DNA of 33,126 bases, from positions 1 through 33,126 of the forward strand of contig JAEXCA010000034.1 of assembly GCA_023393755.1 (NCBI GenBank). The letters are read 5' to 3'. Position 1 is the stretch's first letter; each line of letters begins with the position of its first letter. The notes beneath the pieces are model-generated. The model did no database searches, was not told the DNA's origin, and saw only the letters and a list, made by a program, of their open reading frames with translations. Shown piece after piece: positions 16,061 through 23,677 of the stretch. The stretch is from Actinomycetes bacterium. Its GTDB lineage: Bacteria; Actinomycetota; Actinomycetes; Propionibacteriales; Propionibacteriaceae. The position numbers were made by a program, and so were the translations under genes.

Positions 16061-16699
16061 TCAGGGTTGCCCGGGTGGCGCGATCGCGGTGGGGACCTGG
16101 GTCGGAACGAGCTTGGTGGGCAGGGGGGTTGCGATCTTGGTGGGGATCTTGGTCGGGATCTTCAGCGTGTTCGACGGCGACGGCGACGGGCTCGGGGTGG
16201 GGGTCACGACCGAAGGGGAGGGGGACGGCGAGGGCAGCGGCGGTTCGTCCTGGGGACGCAGCACCAGGTAGGCGACCACCCCGACCACCACCAGCAGCGC
16301 CGCCGCGGCCACCCAGATCCACCACGGCGTCGTGGCCGCCGGGGTGGCCGGCCGGGCCGGTACCACCACCTTCACCTGCCGGGCCTGGTCGCTGTACTCC
16401 TCGGGCGGCCGGTCGGAGTCGTAGGCGATGAAGCGCACCGGATGCTCCCCGGCCGGCGCCTCCGCCGGGGGCGTGATGGTGATGGTGTACTGCTCGGTGG
16501 CCCCGGCCGCGACCTCGCGGACGGGCCGTTCGATCGCCGTCCACTCCCGGGCGCCGGGCTGACCCTCGGCGGAACCGAAGGCGCCCAGCACGATCCGCGC
16601 CGGCACGCTCGCCGAGTTGGTCACCGACGCGACCAGGGTCAGCGGTACTCCGGTCGCGGTGACGGTGGTCGTCGTCAGGGTGAGGCCGATCGTGCTCAT
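16061..16699 (-). CDS. Single-pass membrane protein with N-terminal beta-sandwich, paralogue B
   Basis: 212 residues. Residues 1-118 form an Ig/CARDB-like beta-sandwich (VASVTNSASVPARIVLGAFG; IAYDSDRPPEEYSDQARQV). One transmembrane helix follows (~125-147), then a Pro/Ser-rich tail with repeats such as IPTKIPTKIATPLPTK. There is no signal peptide, so the beta domain is most simply cytosolic and the tail outside, though the Arg after the helix leaves topology open. It is clearly homologous to the upstream 272-residue protein (same EEYSDQA and PWWI motifs). An AGGAGG site precedes the ATG. A bitopic anchor linking a cytosolic contractile particle to the membrane is the hypothesis I favour. Confidence 0.78.
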   Translation of the reverse strand: MSTIGLTLTTTTVTATGVPLTLVASVTNSASVPARIVLGAFGSAEGQPGAREWTAIERPVREVAAGATEQYTITITPPAEAPAGEHPVRFIAYDSDRPPEEYSDQARQVKVVVPARPATPAATTPWWIWVAAAALLVVVGVVAYLVLRPQDEPPLPSPSPSPSVVTPTPSPSPSPSNTLKIPTKIPTKIATPLPTKLVPTQVPTAIAPPGQP

Positions 16700-16711
16700 C
16701 GTGTCCTCCTG

Positions 16712-17530
16712 TCAGCGCCTCGGGGTGAAGGTCTCCGGATACTCCTTGTCGTTGAACATGTGCTCGGTGTACCCCTCCTGGTTCTCGACGTGGGTGCGGT
16801 TGGCGGTGTCCTCCCAGACGCAGACGTAGTCGTCGGGGAAGGCCAGCCGCGGCAGGTACGGGATCTGGCACTGCGGCGGATCGGTGTCCGGGATCACCCG
16901 GTCCCGCTGGACGTCCTCGCGGTTGTCCCACTGCGCCTCCTCGGCGCTGGCCGGCATCACGCAGGTCAGGTCGCCGGGACGGGCGAGCCGCGGGACGAAC
17001 GGCTCCGGGCAGGGATTCGGCTCGGTCGAGCTCATCGTCGGGCTCGGGCTGGGCAGCGGTTCGGGCTCCCGCGGCCGCAGCAGCCAGAAGGCGACCACGC
17101 CCACCGTCAGCACCAGGACGCCGGCGACCAGGTAGATCCACCACGGCACCCCGCCCGCCGGGGGTGCCGGACGGGAGGGCACCGTGACCGCCACCTGCTG
17201 GGCCTGGTCGCTGTACTCCTCCGGCGCCCGGTCGGAGTCGTAGGCGATCAGCCGGAAGGCGTAGTCGCCGCCCGCGGTCTGGGCCGGCGGGGCGACGGTG
17301 ACGGTGAACTGCTCGGTCGCCCCGGCGGCCACGTCCCGCGACTGGCGCTCGATGGACACCCAGGCCACCGCGGAGGGGGTGGTCGACCCGGCGGCCGGCC
17401 CGAAGGCGCCCAGCACCACCCGGGCCGGCATGGTCGCGGTGTTGGTGACGGTGGCGATCAGGGTGGCGGGGGTGTCGCCCGCGCCGGCGGTGATCGCGGC
17501 CGTGGTCAGGGTCAGCGTGATGGTGCTCAT
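16712..17530 (-). CDS. Single-pass membrane protein with beta-sandwich and Cys-repeat tail, paralogue A
   Basis: 272 residues. The N-terminal beta-sandwich (1-118) resembles paralogue B, with one transmembrane helix at ~130-151. The C-terminal region has two ~38-residue repeats, at 174-211 (CPEPFVPRLARPGDLTCV) and 221-259 (CQIPYLPRLAFPDDYVCV). Each has two Cys, a PRLA.P.D core and a later N-x-E. They look like diverged relatives of the C..g.VWREA..gD.VCV repeat seen in exported bacterial proteins. Start overlaps the preceding stop (ATGA). Its place directly after the baseplate genes and its lack of a signal peptide suggest a membrane adaptor for the injection system, perhaps comparable in role to the CisA membrane protein of Streptomyces CIS; that comparison is functional, not sequence-based. 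Confidence 0.78.
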   Translation of the reverse strand: MSTITLTLTTAAITAGAGDTPATLIATVTNTATMPARVVLGAFGPAAGSTTPSAVAWVSIERQSRDVAAGATEQFTVTVAPPAQTAGGDYAFRLIAYDSDRAPEEYSDQAQQVAVTVPSRPAPPAGGVPWWIYLVAGVLVLTVGVVAFWLLRPREPEPLPSPSPTMSSTEPNPCPEPFVPRLARPGDLTCVMPASAEEAQWDNREDVQRDRVIPDTDPPQCQIPYLPRLAFPDDYVCVWEDTANRTHVENQEGYTEHMFNDKEYPETFTPRR

Positions 17531-18048
17531 TGCGGCTCTCCGGAGTCGGGCACCACGACCTCCGCGGTGAGGTGCGCTGGCTTGATCATGGCGACGATGC
17601 GTTCCACGGTGGCCGCGAACGCCCCGGCGCCGGTGGGCAGGTGGACCTTCAGGTGGAAGCCGCCGGCGTCCTCCACCACGAACCCGGTGCGGCGGGTGGC
17701 CAGTTCCAGGAACCTGACCATCCCGGCCGCGGTGCCGCGCCGGGCGGCCAGGTCGGCCGAGGCGGCCAGCAGGTCGCGCAGCGGCGCGCCGCCGCCGGGC
17801 AGGGTGGAGCGGGAGCGGGTGGCGGTCTCGGGCAGGGTGAGCCAGTCCAGATCCAGCCAGGCGGCCAGGTAGCAGACCATCGGGCCGGGCGCCCGGAACA
17901 GGTCGAACCGCAGGTCGAGGTGGTCGAGCACCTCGCTGACCGGCTGGTGCATCCCGTCGGCGGCGGCGACCAGGGCGGCCAGCGGCCCGGCGTCCGCGCC
18001 CAGCGCGAACACCTGGGGCAGCGCCGACTTCAGCGACGTCCTAGCCAT
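17527..18048 (-). CDS. CIS baseplate wedge protein, phage tail protein I-like (Pvc12-like)
   Basis: 173 residues. Family signs are the DHLDLRFDLFRAPGPMVCYL stretch and WLDLDW (start-to-middle), then AARRGTAAGMVRFLELATRR, typical of the P2 gpI-like phage tail family (TIGR02242). The C-terminal part (FHLKVHLPTG; MIKPAHLTAEV) also fits that family. In contractile machines this protein joins gpJ-type subunits in baseplate wedges. Its start overlaps the end of the baseplate J gene by 8 bp. Confidence 0.85.
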   Translation of the reverse strand: MARTSLKSALPQVFALGADAGPLAALVAAADGMHQPVSEVLDHLDLRFDLFRAPGPMVCYLAAWLDLDWLTLPETATRSRSTLPGGGAPLRDLLAASADLAARRGTAAGMVRFLELATRRTGFVVEDAGGFHLKVHLPTGAGAFAATVERIVAMIKPAHLTAEVVVPDSGEPQ

Positions 18049-20611
18049 GGCCCCGCACCACCTCCACCCGGTGCTCGCCCGAGCAGAACAGCCAGGACGG
18101 CGGGACGGTCACCACGTCGTCCACCACCCTGGCCGAGCAGGACCGCCAGGTCTGGCCGCCGTCCAGCCAGCGGTGGACGCCGCCGGCGCCCGCCGCCAGC
18201 ACCACCTTGCGGCCGTCGTCCAGGACCACCCCGGAGACCCCGGAGAGCGGGACGAAGCGACGCCGGTCCCGCAGCGGCAGGCCGCAGTTGACGTCCGGCG
18301 CCTCCCAGACCGGCTCGGCGGTACCGAGCCGCAGGCTGAGCACGCCGCTGCTCTGGCTGGCGGCGAAGGCGGTGTCGCCGATCACCCGCACCATCCAGCA
18401 ACTGCCGCCCGTCCAGCCCTTCGCGAGTTCCTGCCACTGACCCGCCAGGGTGGGGATGTCGACGCTGCCGAGCTCGTCGATCGGCAGCCGGAGGCAGCCG
18501 GTGCCGTCCCCCTCCGGAGCGGCGCGCGGCGCCCAGAGGAAGACCCGGGGCCCGTCGTACTGCACCGACAGGGAGCGGATCTCCTCGCCGGGTGCCCGGA
18601 CCAGCCGGAAGGAATCCGGCGCCCCGCCCGCGGACGACAGCCAGATCCCGCCGGCGGCCTCGGCGGCGACCGCCACCCCGATCCGGCCGCGGACGTCGGT
18701 GAAGACCGCGATCGCGTGGAAGCCGCGGTCCGGCTGCTGGGGATCGACCACGTTCGGCACCGGCACCGCGCCCGGGGTCAGCGGGATCTCGTAGACCCCC
18801 TGGGTGCCTGCGGCCAGGATCGTGGGCGTGCCGGCCCGGTCGATCCAGACCAGGTCGTTGATCCCGAAGCCGAGGTCGGCCACCGTCGTCCAGGTGGTGC
18901 CCAGGTCGGTGCTCACCCGGATCCGGCAGCCGGCGCCGTGGTCGGTCGCCACCACGACGTGGCCGGGCAGGTCGAGGGTCGAGCCGCGGCCGGCGGTGGC
19001 CTGCGGCCAGGTCGCCACCGCCCGCACCGGCTCGGTGTCGAAGTGGCCGCACGCCTCCCAGCCCTCGCCATGGTTGGTGGTACGGAACAGGGTGGCGGCC
19101 TGGGCGACGAACCAGGTTCCGGCCTGTCCCTCGGCGCGGACCAGGTCGGTGGCGTCGGCGTCCGGCACCTCGGCCAGTTCCAGCCGCACCCGCTCGACGT
19201 ACTGCACCCCCGGCTCGGCCTGTTCCAGCCAGCGGTAGAGGTTGGAGACCCGCAGCGGACGGCCGAAGCCGGGCGCCGCGTCGCCGCCCTCGGGCACCGG
19301 GGTGATGGTCGCCGCCAGCCGGGCGAGGATCCGCTCCCGGACCGCGTCGGCGTTCTCCTCCGGGCGGACCACCACCCGGGCGTCCACCGCCACCTGCTTG
19401 TAGCTGCCCCAGCCGACCACCGGCCGGGCGCCGATCGTGGCCCGCTCGGCCAGCATCGCCGCCACCTCGGCGCGGACCTCCTCGCGGGCATTGGCCGCCA
19501 GCGCCTCCAGGGTGACCCGGCCACCCGGACGCTGGTTCTGCGGCACGTGCGGCACCAGGGCGACCTCGACCTCGCCGGGTGCGGCGAACGCCCAGGCCTC
19601 CCGGCGGGTGACCGCGTGGGCCCGCTCGACGCCGCCGTGCCGGATCGCGATCACCTCGTAGTCGCGAGCCGTCACCGCCCGGTCCCTGGCCTGGAAGTCG
19701 CGCGGCGCGCGGCGCAGCGCGCTGGCCAGATCCTCGGCATTGTGGCCGCCGGTCGCCGGCTCGGGATTGGTTACCGTGACGTCCGGGATGGGCTTGCGCA
19801 GCACGGTCAGCGTCCCGGCCGCGACATTGCCCTGCTCCCCGCCGCCGGAGGCGTAGTCGACCTGGACCTTCATCCCCGCCCCCGGCACGGCGGGCGGCTC
19901 GGCCTCGGCCTCGGCCGGGTCGTACCAGGCGAAGCTGAGCATGCCGGCGGTGCGGTCCAGCCGGTAGACCAGTTCGCCGGGCCGGGCGTCGCCGAAGACC
20001 GTCACCTCCCGGCAGATCCGGTAGCTGGCGCCGTCCACCACCACCGCGCCGCCGCTGGCCACCGAGCCCTCCGGCACCTGCACCCGGACGGTGACCGGCA
20101 CCCCGGCCACCACCGGCGGGTGCGCCAGCGTGAAGGCCTGACCGGGCCCGCCGTTGCCGGCGCCGAGTTCCTCGCGGTGCAGCACCACGTCGGCGGCGAG
20201 TACGGTCGCCGAGGTCTGGCCCTCGGCGATCGTGGCCCGGGCCAGGGTGGTGAAGACCGGTGCCGCCTGCCCGGGCATCCCCGGCGGGCAGCCGACCTGG
20301 GTGCCCTCGGGGATCTCCACGGCGGGGCCCGGCTGGGCCCGTCGGAACTCCAGGGTGGCGGTGGCCGCACCGGGCGGCCCCAGGCTGGTGCCCAGCAGGT
20401 TGAGGAAGGTGGCGTACAGCCGCTCCGGCACCCGGTTCAGCCGGTAGAGCAGGGTGTCGGTCAGCCAGGCCATCGCCTCGACCAGCACCACCCCGGGGTC
20501 GTGCACCGACAGGTCGGTCCACTCCGGGTCGAGCTGCCGGATCCGCGCGATCGCGTCGTTCACCAGGTCGGTGAACTCCCGATCGTCCAGGTTGGGGACC
20601 GGGACGCTCAT
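18041..20611 (-). CDS. Baseplate J-like protein fused to a probable beta-propeller
   Basis: 856 residues. Residues ~1-480 match the gpJ/TIGR02243 baseplate family: an opening DLVNDAIARIRQLDPEWTD, HDPGVVLVEAMAWLTD near 40, RLYATFLNLLG, and the mid-protein ARDYEVIAIRHGGVERAHAV. From ~residue 495 to the end the protein changes to repeated blades of about 45-60 residues containing sialidase-like signatures (ATLFRTTNHGEGWEACG, VSTDLGTTWTTVADLG, HRWLDGGQTWRSCS), i.e. a BNR/VPS10-like propeller. Start and stop overlap neighbours (ATGA upstream; 8 bp downstream). The propeller could serve as the receptor-binding or docking part that fibres provide elsewhere, since no fibre gene is seen. The baseplate role is firm; the propeller call rests on the Asp-box-like repeats. 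Confidence 0.85.
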   Translation of the reverse strand: MSVPVPNLDDREFTDLVNDAIARIRQLDPEWTDLSVHDPGVVLVEAMAWLTDTLLYRLNRVPERLYATFLNLLGTSLGPPGAATATLEFRRAQPGPAVEIPEGTQVGCPPGMPGQAAPVFTTLARATIAEGQTSATVLAADVVLHREELGAGNGGPGQAFTLAHPPVVAGVPVTVRVQVPEGSVASGGAVVVDGASYRICREVTVFGDARPGELVYRLDRTAGMLSFAWYDPAEAEAEPPAVPGAGMKVQVDYASGGGEQGNVAAGTLTVLRKPIPDVTVTNPEPATGGHNAEDLASALRRAPRDFQARDRAVTARDYEVIAIRHGGVERAHAVTRREAWAFAAPGEVEVALVPHVPQNQRPGGRVTLEALAANAREEVRAEVAAMLAERATIGARPVVGWGSYKQVAVDARVVVRPEENADAVRERILARLAATITPVPEGGDAAPGFGRPLRVSNLYRWLEQAEPGVQYVERVRLELAEVPDADATDLVRAEGQAGTWFVAQAATLFRTTNHGEGWEACGHFDTEPVRAVATWPQATAGRGSTLDLPGHVVVATDHGAGCRIRVSTDLGTTWTTVADLGFGINDLVWIDRAGTPTILAAGTQGVYEIPLTPGAVPVPNVVDPQQPDRGFHAIAVFTDVRGRIGVAVAAEAAGGIWLSSAGGAPDSFRLVRAPGEEIRSLSVQYDGPRVFLWAPRAAPEGDGTGCLRLPIDELGSVDIPTLAGQWQELAKGWTGGSCWMVRVIGDTAFAASQSSGVLSLRLGTAEPVWEAPDVNCGLPLRDRRRFVPLSGVSGVVLDDGRKVVLAAGAGGVHRWLDGGQTWRSCSARVVDDVVTVPPSWLFCSGEHRVEVVRGHG

Positions 20612-21036
20612 CGCGGGCCGGCCTGGATCGGGACCGCGACCGCGACGTGGTCGGTGGCCAGGGTGGACTGGATCCGATAGGTCATCCGCACCTCCAGCAG
20701 GGACGGGTCGTCGTCCGGCACCCCGGCGGTGACGTCCAGCACCTTCACCCGCTTCTCCCAGGTCTCCACCGCCTGGCTGACGTAGTGGATCGCCAGCCCG
20801 GCGGTGGTGTCGTCCGCGCCCTCGAAGGCCAGCCGCCACAGGTGGCAGCCGTAGCCGGGACGACCGACCCGCTCGCCGGGCCGGGTGCTGAGCAGCAGCA
20901 ACAACGCCTGCCGGACGGAGGCCGCGTCATCCACCGTGGCAAGCCGGCCGCGGCCGTCCAGCCGCAGCCCGGCGGCCACCGCGTCGTCGAAGCCGGGGAT
21001 GGCGAAGGCTGCCGCCCGGTAGCGTGGGGCGGTCAT
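20608..21036 (-). CDS. gp25-like baseplate wedge protein (Pvc9-like)
   Basis: 142 residues, the usual size of GPW/gp25 lysozyme-like baseplate subunits. Residues ~45-70 carry the family core (VRQALLLLLSTRPGERVGRP, then GYGCHLWRLAFE), and KRVKVLDVTAGVPDDDPSLL follows. These proteins nucleate the sheath at the baseplate. Both ends overlap neighbours by ATGA. The ATG at 21036 is chosen for this overlap. Confidence 0.9.
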   Translation of the reverse strand: MTAPRYRAAAFAIPGFDDAVAAGLRLDGRGRLATVDDAASVRQALLLLLSTRPGERVGRPGYGCHLWRLAFEGADDTTAGLAIHYVSQAVETWEKRVKVLDVTAGVPDDDPSLLEVRMTYRIQSTLATDHVAVAVPIQAGPR

Positions 21037-21365
21037 CGGTCCGCTCCGACGAACTGCTGTCCGGGGTCGCGGACGGTGTAGTGCGAGGGCGGGACGCCGT
21101 CGGTGAAGCCGTCGACGCTGTCCAGGCACACCCGGTCGCCGCCGATCCGCAGGAAGGTCGAGTAGCCGGTCACCACCGCCAGGGTGTGGTTGCACTGCTT
21201 GGTGTTGGTGCTGATGTTGGGGCACAGCGAGATCTCCCGGCCCTCGGGGTCGGTGGCCACCAGCACCGGCTGGGCGGCGATCCGGACCCACTGCTGGCTG
21301 GCGGTGTTGGCCACCTTTCCGTCGTGCCCGCAGCGCAGCACCCCGGGCAGGATCAGGATCTTCAT
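21033..21365 (-). CDS. PAAR-like tip protein (Pvc10-like)
   Basis: 110 residues. Position between spike and gp25, and the beginning ILPGVLRCGHDGKVAN, suggest the PAAR-like tip that sharpens the central spike. Cysteine and histidine residues (C12, H14, C48, C58, H60) could coordinate a metal as in PAAR cones. The classical PAAR tripeptide is not visible, so this is a divergent, DUF-type tip protein. Overlaps both neighbours by 4 bp. Confidence 0.7.
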   Translation of the reverse strand: MKILILPGVLRCGHDGKVANTASQQWVRIAAQPVLVATDPEGREISLCPNISTNTKQCNHTLAVVTGYSTFLRIGGDRVCLDSVDGFTDGVPPSHYTVRDPGQQFVGADR

Positions 21366-22918
21366 GGCGCCTCCTCGAAGTCGACGGTGCGGGCCCGGAT
21401 CCGCAGCGCGCGGCCGGGCGCCTCGATCAGCAGGTCGGTGGCGGCGGTGACCCGCAGCAGCTCGGGTCCGAGTTCCACCGAGGAGCCGTGGCCGTCGGCC
21501 AGCGACAGCAGGTGGTTGGTGCCGTCCAGCACCAACTGCTGGCCGTCCCGGGAGCGGAGCACCGCGGTCTCGCCACGGCGCGGCGCCCCACCGGCGAGCG
21601 GGCGGGCGGTCTGCGCGGAGTTGGCCGGCCGGTCGGTCTCCGGCGGCGGTGGCGACTCCGGGCCGTACAGCCCGCCGAGCACGATCGCGTGGGCGGGGTC
21701 GCGTCCGGGCAGCAGCACCAGCACCCGGTCGCCCACGTCGGGCAGCGCCACCACGCCCTTACCCGGGCCGGCGGCGGGCAGCAGGACGGGCGCCCAGCCG
21801 GAGTCGAGGTCGGCGTAGGCCGGCAACCTGACCCGCACCCGGGCGGTGTCCGCCGGATCGTCGACGTCGGCGACCACGCCCAGCGTGACCTGGTCGCGGG
21901 CCCGGACCGGCGGCGGCGCCGGCGGCCGGGAGGAGACCGTGGTCTCGTAGCCGGTCACGCTGATCTCGTGGGTGGCCTCGGTGATCGGGTAGGTGCCCTC
22001 CAGCGCGGCGTTCACCCCCTGGACGGCGATCCGCCGGCCGGCCTGCAGCGCCGGGTCGCCCTCCACCACCAGCGTGGCGGTGACCTCGGCCTGCCGGCGG
22101 AGGTCCAGGTCGGCCAGGGCGAGCGCCGCCGGGGTGGCCTCGCTGCCGTTGCGCAGTTCGTCCGTCCGCAGCACCGGGCCGCCGCCGCCGAGCCGCTGCG
22201 GTGCCGCGTCCGCCGTGACGGCCGGCGCTGCCCGGGGGTCGTCGGTCCGGCCCAGGTCGGCGGCGGCGCTGACCGGATCCCACCAGCTCGCCTCGGCGCT
22301 GCGGAAGGCGGGCTCGGCCGAGATCTCGATCTCGGCGGCGTGCAGGGTGGTGCCGTAGCCGGCGGTGAGCGGCGGGCCGTCGCCGGCCGGCGGCACCAGC
22401 CGCAGGGTGCCGTCGTGCACCACCGGGTAGCGGCCGCGCCGGGCGGCCACCTCCACCAGCAGGTCGAGGTCGGAGCGTCCGGTCTGGTAGACCGGCCCGA
22501 GCGGGTCGGCGGGCGCGTCCACCGCCAGGCCGGTCCCGGCGGCGAGATGGTCGGTCAGCGAGCGCAGGTCGCCGGCCTCCAGCAGCCGGGTGTACTGCCT
22601 TTTGCGCAGCCGGTGCAGGGCGTCGTAGGCCCGGATCCGCAGTTGCCGGCCGGTGTCGGCCCGGTAGCTGTACTCCACCACCGTCACGTCGCCGGTGAAC
22701 AGCGGCTCGCGGTGGCCGCCGAGTTCGATCCGCAGCCCGTCCCCGGTCTGTGGGGCGACGGCCAGGCCGTCGTCGGCCGCCCAGCTGAGCAGGCACTGCG
22801 CCGGCCGGGCCAGGACGGAGTGCACCCGGTTGCTGACGATCCGGGCGGTGTCGGCGGCGGTCAGCCGCCGTCCGGCCAGCGTGACGATCAGCTCGGGGAG
22901 CCCCTGCACCTGCCTCAT
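21362..22918 (-). CDS. VgrG/gp5-like spike protein (Pvc8-like)
   Basis: 518 residues. Residues ~1-320 resemble the gpD/gp27-like domain of VgrG-type spikes: PLFTGDVTVVEYSYRADTGR, RIRAYDALHRLRKRQ, and a GTLRLV segment. An OB-fold domain follows (VTLGVVADVDDPADTARVRV; LPDVGDRVLVLLPGRD; VLGGLYG), as in gp5. The C-terminus (HLLSLADGHGSSVELGPELL) is a short beta-helix-like stretch. It trimerises to form the membrane-puncturing needle under the tube in related systems. The start is set at 22918 by the ATGA overlap with the upstream gene. Confidence 0.88.
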   Translation of the reverse strand: MRQVQGLPELIVTLAGRRLTAADTARIVSNRVHSVLARPAQCLLSWAADDGLAVAPQTGDGLRIELGGHREPLFTGDVTVVEYSYRADTGRQLRIRAYDALHRLRKRQYTRLLEAGDLRSLTDHLAAGTGLAVDAPADPLGPVYQTGRSDLDLLVEVAARRGRYPVVHDGTLRLVPPAGDGPPLTAGYGTTLHAAEIEISAEPAFRSAEASWWDPVSAAADLGRTDDPRAAPAVTADAAPQRLGGGGPVLRTDELRNGSEATPAALALADLDLRRQAEVTATLVVEGDPALQAGRRIAVQGVNAALEGTYPITEATHEISVTGYETTVSSRPPAPPPVRARDQVTLGVVADVDDPADTARVRVRLPAYADLDSGWAPVLLPAAGPGKGVVALPDVGDRVLVLLPGRDPAHAIVLGGLYGPESPPPPETDRPANSAQTARPLAGGAPRRGETAVLRSRDGQQLVLDGTNHLLSLADGHGSSVELGPELLRVTAATDLLIEAPGRALRIRARTVDFEEAP

Positions 22919-23676
22919 CGCGGGCCCTCCCCACTGGGTGGGACGGCGAGCGGGCCGGTGAAGTTCAGCGGGTCGTCGATGTCGTTGTAGGCCAGCAGCG
23001 CCTTCCACTGGAAGGGGTTGCCGAAGGCCTCCAGGGAGAACAGGCCCAGCCGGGTGGGGGCGATGGTCGCCAGGGCGTCCGTCCCGTCGCCGTCGTCGTC
23101 CGGCCAGGGCGGGGTGCCCTCGTCCACCACCTCGAGCGCCTTGACCGCGGGGGCGCTGAGGTCGATCTGCGGCAGCCGCTGGGCCAGTTCCCAGGCCTCG
23201 CCGCCCTCGGCGTCGGCGGCGGCGCCGACCCGGACGAAGCTGAGCCGCAGCCAGGAGCGCAGCGGGGAGCCGTCGGTGGCGAACCTGTCGAACCGCTCGG
23301 CCACCTCGGTGACGATCCCGGGGATCGACCAGGCCTGGCCCCACAGCAGCCGGACCAGCGGTGGCCGGCGCTGCCGCTCCACCTCGGCGGAGTTCTCCGC
23401 CAGCGCCCAGATCCGGCGGGTGAGCTGGCGGACGTCCGAGGCCTGCAGGTGGCCGGGCAGCAGGTCGATGTCGAACAGCAGGTCGAGCTTCAGCTCCGTC
23501 CGTCCGCCGCCGGTGAACAGCAGCGGGTCGTCAGCCAGCCCCGAGCCGGTCAGTCGGCCGCCGGAGGACTGCCGGGCCTCCACCCCCGCGCTGCGGGTCA
23601 TCACCACCGTCTCCGGGTTGAGCAGGCAGTAGATCTGCTCGCCGGTGGCTTCGATCAGGAAGGCGACCCGCTCCAT
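22915..23676 (-). CDS. CIS LysM-type tube/spike linker protein (Pvc7-like)
   Basis: 253 residues. The beginning (MERVAFLIEATGEQIYCLLN, then PETVVMTRSAGVEARQSSGG) and the TELKLDLLFDIDLLPGHLQ segment are characteristic of the CIS tail-assembly protein that often ends in LysM and sits between tube and spike genes. PPLVRLLWGQAWSIPGIVTE is also typical. The last ~25 residues are short and I see no complete LysM repeat, so the peptidoglycan-binding part may be reduced. It begins 1 bp after the stop of the unknown 346-residue gene. Confidence 0.82.
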   Translation of the reverse strand: MERVAFLIEATGEQIYCLLNPETVVMTRSAGVEARQSSGGRLTGSGLADDPLLFTGGGRTELKLDLLFDIDLLPGHLQASDVRQLTRRIWALAENSAEVERQRRPPLVRLLWGQAWSIPGIVTEVAERFDRFATDGSPLRSWLRLSFVRVGAAADAEGGEAWELAQRLPQIDLSAPAVKALEVVDEGTPPWPDDDGDGTDALATIAPTRLGLFSLEAFGNPFQWKALLAYNDIDDPLNFTGPLAVPPSGEGPR

Positions 23677-23677
23677 C

